From Bacilli bacterium (GTDB lineage: Bacteria; Bacillota_I; Bacilli_A; ML615J-28; CAG-698): a stretch of DNA of 31,054 nucleotides. Positions within the stretch are counted from its first letter, which is position 1, and each line of letters begins with the position of its first letter. Below, piece by piece: positions 15,560 to 22,967 of the stretch. The notes beneath the pieces were generated by a model. That model ran no database searches, was not told where the DNA came from, and saw only the letters and a list, made by a program, of their open reading frames with translations. The stretch covers positions 1 to 31,054 of the forward strand of contig JAQUYR010000008.1 of assembly GCA_028691715.1 (NCBI GenBank), given 5' to 3'. The position numbers were made by a program, and so were the translations under genes.

Positions 15560-16384
15560 ATGAAAAAAATATTTTTAAATTTAAAGAGATTTGATATACC
15601 TAAGACTTTAGGAGGTATCAATGATTCGTTTAACCCACGAAGATGGGGGAAAGTTATTGCTCGTCAGCTTGAAGAATTTGCTTTTGAGAATAAAGATATC
15701 GAAATTGTGGTTTTTTTCCCAGAGGGACATCTTTTGAAGGCTAGTCATCAGAGCAAGTACTTAACAATTGGCTGTCAAGGGGTTTTTTGGAAGGATGTTG
15801 AAGCAAAGGGGAATTTTGGAGCTTTTACGACTTTCCAGACAGCTAAATCAGCAAAGTCGCTTGGAGCTACCTGGGCTGTAATTGGTCATTCTGAGGAGAG
15901 AAACAATTTAAGAGAGGTGATTTCCTTAGGTGGAGGAAATAATTTCAATGCTATCAATGAAATAGTAAATAAAGAAGTAAAATGTGCTATAAATGCGGGG
16001 ATGAAAGTATTATTCTGCGTTGGAGAAACAGCAATAGAACAATCCAGTAAATATACTGTTCTCACAAATCAGATAAAACAGGGATTAGCTGGTGTTGATT
16101 TAGAACAAATAATTATTGCTTATGAACCAGTGTGGGCAATTGGACCGGGGAAAAATCCTCCTAACGCGGAATATATTACCGATATCGTTAAATTCATTAA
16201 GAAAATATGTAATGTTCCAGTTGTTTATGGTGGTGGATTAAAGGAAGAGAACGCTTCAATGCTTTCTGGTATCAAGGAATTAGATGGTGGTCTAATAGCA
16301 TTGACAAGATTTGGTGATGATTTTGGTTTTTCAGTGGATGGTTTTATTAAGATAGTTAATGCTTACAAAGGAGTATCAGAATGA
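15560..16384 (+). CDS. Divergent triosephosphate-isomerase-like protein
   Basis: Belongs to the triosephosphate isomerase family but is probably a paralogue acting on another sugar phosphate or related compound. The catalytic residues are kept: N7 and K9 (FLNLKRFD), H110 (VIGHSEER) and E189 (AYEPVWAIGPGK). The differences lie in substrate-contact parts. The phosphate-binding loop usually written GGASL reads ALTRFGDD, the loop YGGSV reads YGGGL, and insertions occur after the first strand (about residues 11-27) and after GHSEER (about 115-127). AAGGGGG precedes the ATG. The stop overlaps the start of the LarA-like gene by 4 bases (ATGA), so the two are co-translated and likely share a pathway. 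An ordinary glycolytic TIM cannot be excluded but seems less likely. Confidence 0.75.
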   Translation: MKKIFLNLKRFDIPKTLGGINDSFNPRRWGKVIARQLEEFAFENKDIEIVVFFPEGHLLKASHQSKYLTIGCQGVFWKDVEAKGNFGAFTTFQTAKSAKSLGATWAVIGHSEERNNLREVISLGGGNNFNAINEIVNKEVKCAINAGMKVLFCVGETAIEQSSKYTVLTNQIKQGLAGVDLEQIIIAYEPVWAIGPGKNPPNAEYITDIVKFIKKICNVPVVYGGGLKEENASMLSGIKELDGGLIALTRFGDDFGFSVDGFIKIVNAYKGVSE

Positions 16385-17811
16385 AAGTAAAATTTGAATA
16401 TGGTGATGATTTTTTAGAGACCAATTTGCCTGATGGTAAGACTGATATTTTTATTCCTGGGGAAACCGTTAAAGATCCTCCTGTTTTAGAAGATATATAT
16501 GAAGCAACAAAGAGATCAATCCAAAATCCTATCGGTTTAGATCCAATCAGTAAGCAGGTTAAAGCAGGAAGTAAAGTTGTAATCATCTTCCCCGATCGGG
16601 TTAAAGGTGGTTTTCAGGATAACTCACACCGAAAAACGAGTATCCCCATCATTGTTGAGGAATGCTTAAAAGCAGGGGTATATAAAAAGGATATTCTTTT
16701 TATCTGTAGCAATGGTCTTCACCGGAAAAATACAGCAGAAGAACTGGAAAAAATTTTAGGAGAGAAGATCTTTATGGAGTTCTATCCTACTGGTCAAATC
16801 ATCAATCATGACAGTGAAGACTGGGATAATCTTGTTGATTTGGGGTATGAGGAGGAGTTTGGAGCTAAAGTTGTTATCAATAAATTTGTCTATGAAGCGG
16901 ATTTAGCGGTTTTAATAGGCCATACCTTGGGAAATCCTTATGGAGGATATTCTGGAGGTTATAAACATTGTGCTACAGGTATCACTAATTGGGAATCGAT
17001 TTCTTCCCATCATAATCCTAAAGTTATGCATGATCATGATTTTGTTCCTGTTTCTACTTCTTCAACAATGCGTCATAAGTTTAATGCCATTGGTAGGCAT
17101 ATGGAGAAATGCATGAAGAAGAAATTCTTCACTTGTGATGCTGTTTTAAATACATATCAACAACAAATTGCTGTTTTTACGGGCGACACTGATATGATTC
17201 AGCCTCTTTCCTGGGCGGTTGCTGATAAAAGGACATATGTTAAGTGGGCTGACAAAAAGTATGATATCATGATAATTGGTCTTCCAACATCTTTTCACTA
17301 CGGAAAAACGATGGGAACTAATCCAATACTTATTCGTCAAGCCATATCTGCCCAAATTATCCGCCACAAGCGCGTTTTAGCTGATAACCCTATAATTATT
17401 GCCTGTTCAATCTGCGATGGAAATTTCGGAAATAATGAGTTCCCATCATATGAAGAAACTTTTGATGTTTTCCATAAAAAAGGCAATTTAATGCCAACAA
17501 TGGAAGAATTCAATAGTAAAATGTATCGTCAGGAATTCATCGATAAGTATCGTTTTGAGTATGGATACCATCCATTTCACGCTTATTCGATGATGAGTTG
17601 TGGTCAAATCATCAAAGAAACCAATACTTTAGTCTATATGGTTGGAGCAAAGAGAGAGGATATCGGCCTGGCAATGGGATTCATCAATAAAGAAACGATA
17701 GAAGATGCTTTAGCTGAAGCCTATCAAATTGTTGGTAAGAATGCTCATATTCTGGCAATGCCTAAAGCTTTTAATACTGCAAGCGTTCATTTATGTATGA
17801 AAAAAGAGTAA
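16381..17811 (+). CDS. LarA-type (nickel-pincer) 2-hydroxyacid racemase/epimerase homologue
   Basis: A member of the lactate racemase LarA (DUF2088) superfamily, which racemises or epimerises 2-hydroxyacids using a nickel-pincer nucleotide cofactor. Seen in the sequence: FPDRVKGG (D/R pair of the substrate site), GLHRKNTAEEL (H114, the first catalytic His), INHDSED, and GGYSGGYKHCATG with K195 as the likely cofactor-linked Lys. In common LarA the second catalytic His lies in PHxxAGFSGG. Here that position reads Asn185 (NPYGGYSGG), with a His four residues earlier (H181), so the active site may differ. The 476 residues slightly exceed the usual length of about 425. It is coupled to the TIM-like gene. 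No larB, larC or larE maturation gene is in the window. Substrate unknown; a sugar acid is a reasonable guess. Confidence 0.78.
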   Translation: MKVKFEYGDDFLETNLPDGKTDIFIPGETVKDPPVLEDIYEATKRSIQNPIGLDPISKQVKAGSKVVIIFPDRVKGGFQDNSHRKTSIPIIVEECLKAGVYKKDILFICSNGLHRKNTAEELEKILGEKIFMEFYPTGQIINHDSEDWDNLVDLGYEEEFGAKVVINKFVYEADLAVLIGHTLGNPYGGYSGGYKHCATGITNWESISSHHNPKVMHDHDFVPVSTSSTMRHKFNAIGRHMEKCMKKKFFTCDAVLNTYQQQIAVFTGDTDMIQPLSWAVADKRTYVKWADKKYDIMIIGLPTSFHYGKTMGTNPILIRQAISAQIIRHKRVLADNPIIIACSICDGNFGNNEFPSYEETFDVFHKKGNLMPTMEEFNSKMYRQEFIDKYRFEYGYHPFHAYSMMSCGQIIKETNTLVYMVGAKREDIGLAMGFINKETIEDALAEAYQIVGKNAHILAMPKAFNTASVHLCMKKE

Positions 17812-17816
17812 ACATA

Positions 17817-17845
17817 TTGACAACTATCTATATATGGTGTATAAT
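17817..17845 (+). promoter_or_regulatory. Consensus promoter and possible operator of the arsR operon
   Basis: TTGACA (17817-17822) and TATAAT (17840-17845) with a 17-base spacer form a perfect sigma-A promoter, starting 6 bases after the LarA-like stop. An imperfect inverted repeat (ACAACTAT at 17820-17827 and ATAATTGT at 17841-17848, one mismatch) overlaps both boxes and is a plausible binding site for the encoded ArsR repressor. Confidence 0.8.
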
Positions 17846-17878
17846 TGTACCAGTAGTAAACATTGAGGAGGGGTTTAA

Positions 17879-18193
17879 ATGGATTATCTAGAGAAAGCTG
17901 TAATCTTTAAAGCTCTTGGCGATGAAACAAGGCAAAAAATAGTGGCTATGCTTTCTAAAGGATCGCTATGCGCCTGTAAGATATTAGAAGAGTTTAAGAT
18001 AACTCAGCCCACTTTATCACATCACATGAAAGTTTTGTGTGATGCTAAATTGGTTACTTTCATAAAGGATGGAAAGTGGATGCATTATTCCTTGAATAAA
18101 GATTTGTTGAGTCAATTAGCTTTTAATATTGAAGAGATGTGCCAAAACAAAGAAACCATCACAACAGATGATTGCCAATGTAAAAACAAATAA
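17879..18193 (+). CDS. ArsR-family metal(loid)-responsive repressor
   Basis: A small winged-helix repressor that would release its own promoter on binding arsenite or a related thiol-seeking ligand. KALGDETRQKIVAML is the family start. SLCACKILEEF (Cys31, Cys33) matches the CxC ligand site of ArsR/CadC helix 3, TQPTLSHHMKVL is the recognition helix, and a further Cys pair lies at the tail (DDCQCKNK). The 104-residue length is normal. GGAGGGG precedes the ATG. It is the first gene of a set with a membrane permease and a ferredoxin/thioredoxin protein. Confidence 0.9.
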   Translation: MDYLEKAVIFKALGDETRQKIVAMLSKGSLCACKILEEFKITQPTLSHHMKVLCDAKLVTFIKDGKWMHYSLNKDLLSQLAFNIEEMCQNKETITTDDCQCKNK

Positions 18194-18214
18194 ATATGCC
18201 TTTTAAAGGCATAT
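18194..18214 (+). terminator. Hairpin after arsR
   Basis: A stem of about nine base pairs (ATATGCCTT paired with AAGGCATAT) starts at the base after the arsR stop and is followed by ATATTTTT. It is probably a leaky terminator or attenuator ahead of the permease gene. Confidence 0.6.
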
Positions 18215-18276
18215 ATTTTTGGACAATAAATAGATATATGTAAATATATAAATATGAAAAGTATGAGGAATAGAGA

Positions 18277-19386
18277 ATGAAAGAAAAGAAGAAAAAAAAT
18301 TGGATATGGGGAATAATCCTTCTAATAGTCATTGTTAATGTGATTATTGGAGTATTATATGGATTTGATGCTGTAAAAGCTCCTTGGGAATTCATCAGCA
18401 ACGAAGTATTAGGGATGAAGTGGTTGAATGTTGTCATTGGAAAAGGAATAGAAGGCCTGTTTGGAACAGAGTTCTTCGAAGGACTTTGGGGCCAATCGAT
18501 GCAGTTCTTCATTTATGATTTCATCAAAATTGGAATACTATTATGTCTGTTGATATTTGTTATTTCCTATATTCAGAGCTATTTTCCCCCAGAGAGAACC
18601 AAAAAAATATTGAGCAAATACCATGGAATCGGAGCAAATGCTTTTGGAGCCTTGCTAGGAACAGTAACACCATTTTGTAGTTGTTCCTCAATTCCCATTT
18701 TTATTGGTTTTACCAGAGCAGGGCTTACCAGTGGAGTAACCTTTTCTTTCTTGATTTCTAGTCCTTTAGTAGATTTAGGGTCTTTGGTACTACTCACATC
18801 AATTTTTGGCCTACCGATTGCCATCGCCTATGTTATCATCGGTTTGATACTGGCAATAATTGGAGGAACGATAATTGAAAAGACTGGTTTAGGAAAGAAT
18901 GTTGAAGACTTTGTCCTTCAGGGTGAGAGTACGGTTGATATTGAAATGCCAGAATTGACCAAAAAGGACCGCCTGATATATGCTAAAGAGCAGATGTTAG
19001 CCACTTATAAAAAGGTTTTTTGGTATATTATTGTTGGTGTTGGTATTGGTGCCCTTATTCACAACGTTATTCCAGAGGATTGGATCCAAGCGATTTTAGG
19101 AGATAATAATCCTTTTGCGGTCATAATTGCTGCTGTTGTTGGAACACCGATGTATGCTGATATTTTTGGTACTATTCCAATTGCTGAGGCTTTATTTGAT
19201 AAAGGAGTAGGATTGGGAACAATTTTAGCCTTTATGATGAGTGTTACGGCCTTAAGTTTACCATCATTAATCATGCTACGAAAAGCTATTAAACCAAAAT
19301 TGCTTTTAGCCTTTTTTGTAATCGTCGTCATAGGAATTATTATTATTGGATATGGATTTAACTTTTTCCAATTCTTATTTGTGTAG
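18277..19386 (+). CDS. DUF318/COG0701 permease (ArsP-like efflux protein)
   Basis: A polytopic membrane protein of the DUF318 permease family, which includes ArsP exporters of trivalent organoarsenicals. The hallmark TPFCSCSSIPIFIGF (Cys134, Cys136) and SFLISSPLVDLGS are present, and the second half repeats the membrane pattern with a GTPMYADIFGTIPIAEALF motif. About 8 to 10 transmembrane helices are visible. The 369-residue length suits the family. GAGGAAT precedes the start weakly. Its place after an ArsR gene and before a thioredoxin-like protein supports a metalloid- or thiol-related efflux role. The actual substrate is not established. Confidence 0.85.
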   Translation: MKEKKKKNWIWGIILLIVIVNVIIGVLYGFDAVKAPWEFISNEVLGMKWLNVVIGKGIEGLFGTEFFEGLWGQSMQFFIYDFIKIGILLCLLIFVISYIQSYFPPERTKKILSKYHGIGANAFGALLGTVTPFCSCSSIPIFIGFTRAGLTSGVTFSFLISSPLVDLGSLVLLTSIFGLPIAIAYVIIGLILAIIGGTIIEKTGLGKNVEDFVLQGESTVDIEMPELTKKDRLIYAKEQMLATYKKVFWYIIVGVGIGALIHNVIPEDWIQAILGDNNPFAVIIAAVVGTPMYADIFGTIPIAEALFDKGVGLGTILAFMMSVTALSLPSLIMLRKAIKPKLLLAFFVIVVIGIIIIGYGFNFFQFLFV

Positions 19387-19395
19387 GTGTGAGAT

Positions 19396-19914
19396 ATGTC
19401 AATTAATTGGTATCCAGAAATAAATTATAAACTTTGTTTAAATTGTCAAAAATGTTATCATAAATGTCCTCATAATGTCTATGATTTCATAGATAACAAG
19501 GTCATAGTAGCACGAGGAAATAACTGTATTCAGGGATGTCATGGCTGTGGTAATCTTTGCCCAACTGGAGCCATAACTTATGTTAATGATCAAACAGGCT
19601 GGACACCACCAGTTCTGAATAAAAAAATAGAAAAGGAGAATAAAAAAATGGTAATTAAAGCACTAGGTGGTTGTTGTAAGAAATCAACCCAAAATTATGA
19701 AAATGTTTGTTTAGCGGTAAAGGAACTAGGATTAGATGTTGAAGTAGAACATGTAAGCGATATGAATGAAATAATGAAACTGGGAGTTATGGCAACCCCA
19801 GGACTTATTATCGATAACAAAGTAGTATCAGTAGGTAGAATGTTAACAGTTTCCCAAGCAAAAGAATTGATTGAGCGCTTTGGGAAAAATAGTTGTTGTT
19901 GTGGTAACTGCTAA
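19396..19914 (+). CDS. Ferredoxin (2x[4Fe-4S]) fused to a small thioredoxin-like domain
   Basis: The N-terminal part (1-70) is a bacterial-type ferredoxin with CLNCQKCYHKCP (Cys14, 17, 20, 24) and CIQGCHGCGNLCP (Cys44, 48, 51, 55). A lysine-rich linker joins it to a domain of 88 residues (85-172) of the redox-active disulfide protein 2/TIGR00412 type (DMNEIMKLGVMATPG), ending in the Cys-rich tail SCCCGNC. The usual CxxC is here CCKKS, so the second Cys is Ser. Met85 (19648) is preceded by AAAAGGAG at 19631-19638, 9 bases away, so a free thioredoxin-like protein may also be made. It starts 9 bases after the permease stop. It may pass electrons to reduce or release the permease substrate; that role is inferred. 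Confidence 0.82.
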   Translation: MSINWYPEINYKLCLNCQKCYHKCPHNVYDFIDNKVIVARGNNCIQGCHGCGNLCPTGAITYVNDQTGWTPPVLNKKIEKENKKMVIKALGGCCKKSTQNYENVCLAVKELGLDVEVEHVSDMNEIMKLGVMATPGLIIDNKVVSVGRMLTVSQAKELIERFGKNSCCCGNC

Positions 19915-19950
19915 AGTTATTGCTTAAAATATGTTAGAATCATAGTTGAA

Positions 19951-19980
19951 AATAACTGTTAATCAGTTATTTTTTTATTT
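19951..19980 (+). terminator. Terminator of the arsR-permease-ferredoxin operon
   Basis: An 8-base-pair perfect stem (AATAACTG, 5-base loop, CAGTTATT) at 19951-19971 is followed by a run of T residues. Confidence 0.85.
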
Positions 19981-20003
19981 CTTTACAAGAAATAAATTAG
20001 TGA

Positions 20004-20033
20004 TTGTTATCTAGCAAAGAATTATAGTATAAT
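20004..20033 (+). promoter_or_regulatory. Promoter of the dinB-yedK pair
   Basis: TTGTTA (20004-20009), an 18-base spacer and TATAAT (20028-20033) end 18 bases before the ATG. I found no clear LexA box (GAAC-N4-GTTC type) here, so SOS control is not evident from the sequence. Confidence 0.65.
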
Positions 20034-20051
20034 AATACTAGAGGTAGAAGT

Positions 20052-21266
20052 ATGGATCGGGTAATAATTCACTGTGATATGAATAACTATTTTGCTTCAG
20101 TCGAATGTTTAGAGAATCCCTTGTTAAAAGATGTTCCTTTTATTGTATCGGGAGATCCCTCTTTAAGGCATGGAATAGTGTTGTCAAAGAATGAAATAGC
20201 AAAAAGGTATAACATCATCACTGGTGAATCCTCTTACACAGCTAAACAGAAGTGCCCAGACCTCATCATTGTTAAACCAGATTATCCAAAGTATTTGAAA
20301 TATGCGAAACTCTCCCGAGAAATATATCAAAGTTATAGCAGGAATATCTATCCATATGGTTTGGATGAAGCCTGGATTGATGTCACTGAACATTGTAAAA
20401 CAGTAAGAGAAGCCCGGGAAATAGCTAAAGAGATCAAGAATAGAATAAGAGAAGATCTAAAATTGGATATCTCTGTAGGGATAAGTTTTAATTTTGTTTT
20501 TGCTAAACTGGCCTCTGACTTGAAATTGAAGGATAAGATTGCTTCTATATATAGGGAAAATTTTCAGGAAACAGCATGGAAATTACCAGTTAATACTTTG
20601 ATGTTTGTTGGTTCAAAGACTGATATGATATTAAAAAGTTTAAATATTATCACTATTGGTGATCTTGCCCGGGCTGATTTATATAAATTGAAAAAAATTT
20701 TTGGCAAGAAAGGTCAGATGATCCAGGAATTTGCCTGTGGCAATGACTCATCCTATAATTTCAGTACCAACGATGAAGAAGATATAAAAAGTTTAGGGAA
20801 TGCTATAACTCCACCTAAGGATATAACTTCTTTTACAGATGCTAAATGCTTTCTATATATATTATCATCTATGATTTCTAGAAGACTCTTAAAGCATAGA
20901 TTTAAAATCCGCTGCATTGTCTTAGTCATTCGTAAAAATGATTTTAATGTTATGATCAAACAGCGAACAATTGCTAATTATACCGATGACTTTAAAACAA
21001 TATTTATGAATGCTTGTCAAATATTAAATGATAATTATGATTTTTCTTTGCCACTGAGAAGCATTGGTATCAGAGTTAACAAGATAACAACGATAGATAT
21101 CGAACAATTATCGTTCTTTAATGATGACAATCAGGAATATGATCAAGAGATTAAGAAAATAATCACCAAATTGACCAAAAAATATGGTGAAATTAGATTT
21201 GAGAACAGTGCTACTAAAAAGGATAATGAAATAACTATAAATAATATTGAAAGTCAAGGAGGATAA
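20052..21266 (+). CDS. dinB: Y-family translesion DNA polymerase (Pol IV/DinB type)
   Basis: Copies damaged DNA. Metal-binding carboxylates are readable as D8 (HCDMNNYFASVE) and D105/E106 (YGLDEAWIDV); the steric gate is the Tyr/Phe in NNYF. SVGISFNFVFAKLASDLK is the usual palm/thumb motif, followed by the helix-hairpin-helix segment (ITIGDLARADLYKLKKIFGKKG) and a little-finger domain. The 404-residue length is normal. No clear C-terminal clamp-binding peptide (QLSLF type) stands at the end, although EQLSFF near residue 354 could serve. The ribosome site GAGGTAG is moderate. The stop is one base from the start of the SRAP gene. Confidence 0.93.
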   Translation: MDRVIIHCDMNNYFASVECLENPLLKDVPFIVSGDPSLRHGIVLSKNEIAKRYNIITGESSYTAKQKCPDLIIVKPDYPKYLKYAKLSREIYQSYSRNIYPYGLDEAWIDVTEHCKTVREAREIAKEIKNRIREDLKLDISVGISFNFVFAKLASDLKLKDKIASIYRENFQETAWKLPVNTLMFVGSKTDMILKSLNIITIGDLARADLYKLKKIFGKKGQMIQEFACGNDSSYNFSTNDEEDIKSLGNAITPPKDITSFTDAKCFLYILSSMISRRLLKHRFKIRCIVLVIRKNDFNVMIKQRTIANYTDDFKTIFMNACQILNDNYDFSLPLRSIGIRVNKITTIDIEQLSFFNDDNQEYDQEIKKIITKLTKKYGEIRFENSATKKDNEITINNIESQGG

Positions 21267-21267
21267 T

Positions 21268-21855
21268 ATGTGCGGTCGATATACTACAAACACTGAAGAA
21301 GAAATTATTGAGATCAGAGAAATAGTAAAGGATATTTCGATAAAAATATCCCAGGAACAAATGGATCTCTTGGGAAGAGAAGTCTATCCAACATGTTTAG
21401 CACCAGTTATTACCAACAATAAAGAATTAAAAATACTCAAATGGGGCTTTGAAAAATGGGATGGTAAGGGAGTTATTTTTAATGCTCGTAGTGAAGGGAT
21501 GGAGGAGAGTAAATATTTCTCCTATAGTTTGAAAAATAATCGCTGTTTAGTCCCCGCAAAGTTTTATTTCGAGTGGGAGAGAATCAACAATAAGCCACAT
21601 GATAAGTATCAAATTGGGGTTTCTTTAAACGAAGTGATCTTTATGGCAGGAATTATCAAGAAGAATAGTCATGGTGAGGATGAATATTCAATTATCACAA
21701 AAACCGCTGATGAAAATATTAATTTTATCCATAATCGAATGCCTGTGATTATTGATGAATCGTATGTTGAAGATTGGCTAGATGGTAATATTTCTCTTAA
21801 TAATCTTCAGGATAGAAGTGTTGCTGTTTCATATGAAAAAGTTGATAAGGCGTAA
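21268..21855 (+). CDS. yedK: SRAP/YedK-family abasic-site DNA-protein crosslinking protein
   Basis: Shields abasic sites in single-stranded DNA by forming a covalent link through its N-terminal Cys. The start MCGRY places Cys2 as the reactive residue after Met removal, so I place the start at 21268, with GGAGG 5 bases upstream inside the end of dinB. The longer in-frame start at 21247 would bury Cys2. Other family residues are N72 (NARSE), E102 (FYFEW) and H155 (HNRMPVI). The 195-residue length is normal for a bacterial SRAP protein. Coupling to dinB points to replication-linked DNA damage tolerance. Confidence 0.93.
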   Translation: MCGRYTTNTEEEIIEIREIVKDISIKISQEQMDLLGREVYPTCLAPVITNNKELKILKWGFEKWDGKGVIFNARSEGMEESKYFSYSLKNNRCLVPAKFYFEWERINNKPHDKYQIGVSLNEVIFMAGIIKKNSHGEDEYSIITKTADENINFIHNRMPVIIDESYVEDWLDGNISLNNLQDRSVAVSYEKVDKA

Positions 21856-21859
21856 AATA

Positions 21860-21896
21860 AAAGGCTTGTAAACCAATGAAGGTTTAACAGGCCTTT
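21860..21896. terminator. Bidirectional terminator between yedK and the ornithine operon
   Basis: A 15-base-pair stem with a single bulged A (21860-21874 with 21881-21896) lies just after the yedK stop and just beyond the racemase stop on the other strand. A-rich and T-rich flanks favour termination in both directions. Confidence 0.8.
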
Positions 21897-21897
21897 G

Positions 21898-22959
21898 TTA
21901 TTTTATATATATCTTCTTGACGTATAAAGAACTCATCGTCTGGAGAAGACCACCATAATTAACATTAAAAGAGATAATATCTCCGAGATGATAATCAGTT
22001 TTTGTCAGATCGACGATGAGATGGTCGCTGCTCTGACCAATTATTTTTATATTGCTATCCAATGGAATAAGATTCTCATAATAGACATCCTGACGACCTA
22101 AGGCTAAAATTCCCCGTTTCATCATTCCCTGATCCCTTATGACAGGTTTTTCTCCAAAGGCATTAACACCTATTTCTCCAATGGGGAGACTAGGTTTTTT
22201 CATAACTTCAATCAGTTCAGCGTTGATGGTAAAGATGTCATCTTCCATATTGGGGATATTTTCCCCATATGCCGTTTCTCGGCCTAGAGCTATTGCTTCA
22301 CCAATACGAAGATTATTGATTTCCTGAGGAAGCTGATGGTCGAGTAACATTTTTAGTGAAGAAGAATTGCCACCAGAAATGATTTCCAGTTTTATTTGGA
22401 ATTCTTTTTCGATGTTATTCTTGATTTCAACAAGCTTATTCATATTTTCATCTGTTGGGATGACTCCACCATAGCATGTGAGATTGGTACCAATCCCCAG
22501 TAAATTGATGTTTTTACAGCGCAGAATCTCAGAAACCCTTGAAAGATAGTTGTCATTACAGAAAATTCCCTCGCGTAAATCTCCTAAATCGAGCATTAGA
22601 ATGATATCATGAATTTTCTTTTGGGCTCTTGCTTCAATATTTAGCGCTTCAATTGTGATGATTTCGGATTCCAAAGAAAGATCAGAATATCTGATGACAT
22701 TTTCAATATCGGAAGGCATTGAAATCCTCAATAGAACTTTTTTCACATTCAAATCGGTATATTTGATCAGATTTTCGATTCTTGAATCAGCCAGATAATG
22801 ATATCCCGCATCGATAATTGTTTTAGTACAAGGCAAATCACCAGCAAAAACTTTAACCACAGCAAAAGGAAAATTGATACCATTGTTTTGGCATGCTTCT
22901 AAAACAAATCTGGCATTTTTACTGAGTTTACGAAGATTGATTTCAATATTTGGATACAT
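21898..22959 (-). CDS. orr: Ornithine racemase-type PLP enzyme (alanine racemase fold)
   Basis: Would interconvert L- and D-ornithine, supplying the D-ornithine used by the aminomutase encoded upstream. The 353-residue protein has the fold III PLP pattern: MYPNIEINLRKLSKN start, PLP-lysine K36 (AVVKVFAGD), LMLDLGDLREG, and GGNSSS near the phosphate site. It resembles the alanine racemase-like group that includes clostridial ornithine racemase and YhfX. I start at the ATG at 22959 because AGGTG is 9 bases upstream; the GTG at 22971 is part of that ribosome site. Last gene of the operon, 8 bases after glmL. Assignment to ornithine rests on family resemblance plus context. Confidence 0.85.
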   Translation of the reverse strand: MYPNIEINLRKLSKNARFVLEACQNNGINFPFAVVKVFAGDLPCTKTIIDAGYHYLADSRIENLIKYTDLNVKKVLLRISMPSDIENVIRYSDLSLESEIITIEALNIEARAQKKIHDIILMLDLGDLREGIFCNDNYLSRVSEILRCKNINLLGIGTNLTCYGGVIPTDENMNKLVEIKNNIEKEFQIKLEIISGGNSSSLKMLLDHQLPQEINNLRIGEAIALGRETAYGENIPNMEDDIFTINAELIEVMKKPSLPIGEIGVNAFGEKPVIRDQGMMKRGILALGRQDVYYENLIPLDSNIKIIGQSSDHLIVDLTKTDYHLGDIISFNVNYGGLLQTMSSLYVKKIYIK

Positions 22960-22967
22960 AATATTTA

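Noticed and set aside
18159..18512. 117-residue open frame on the minus strand across the arsR-permease gap
   Set aside because: It overlaps two real genes and the hairpin, and its Phe/Tyr/Ile-rich middle is just translated AT-rich spacer.
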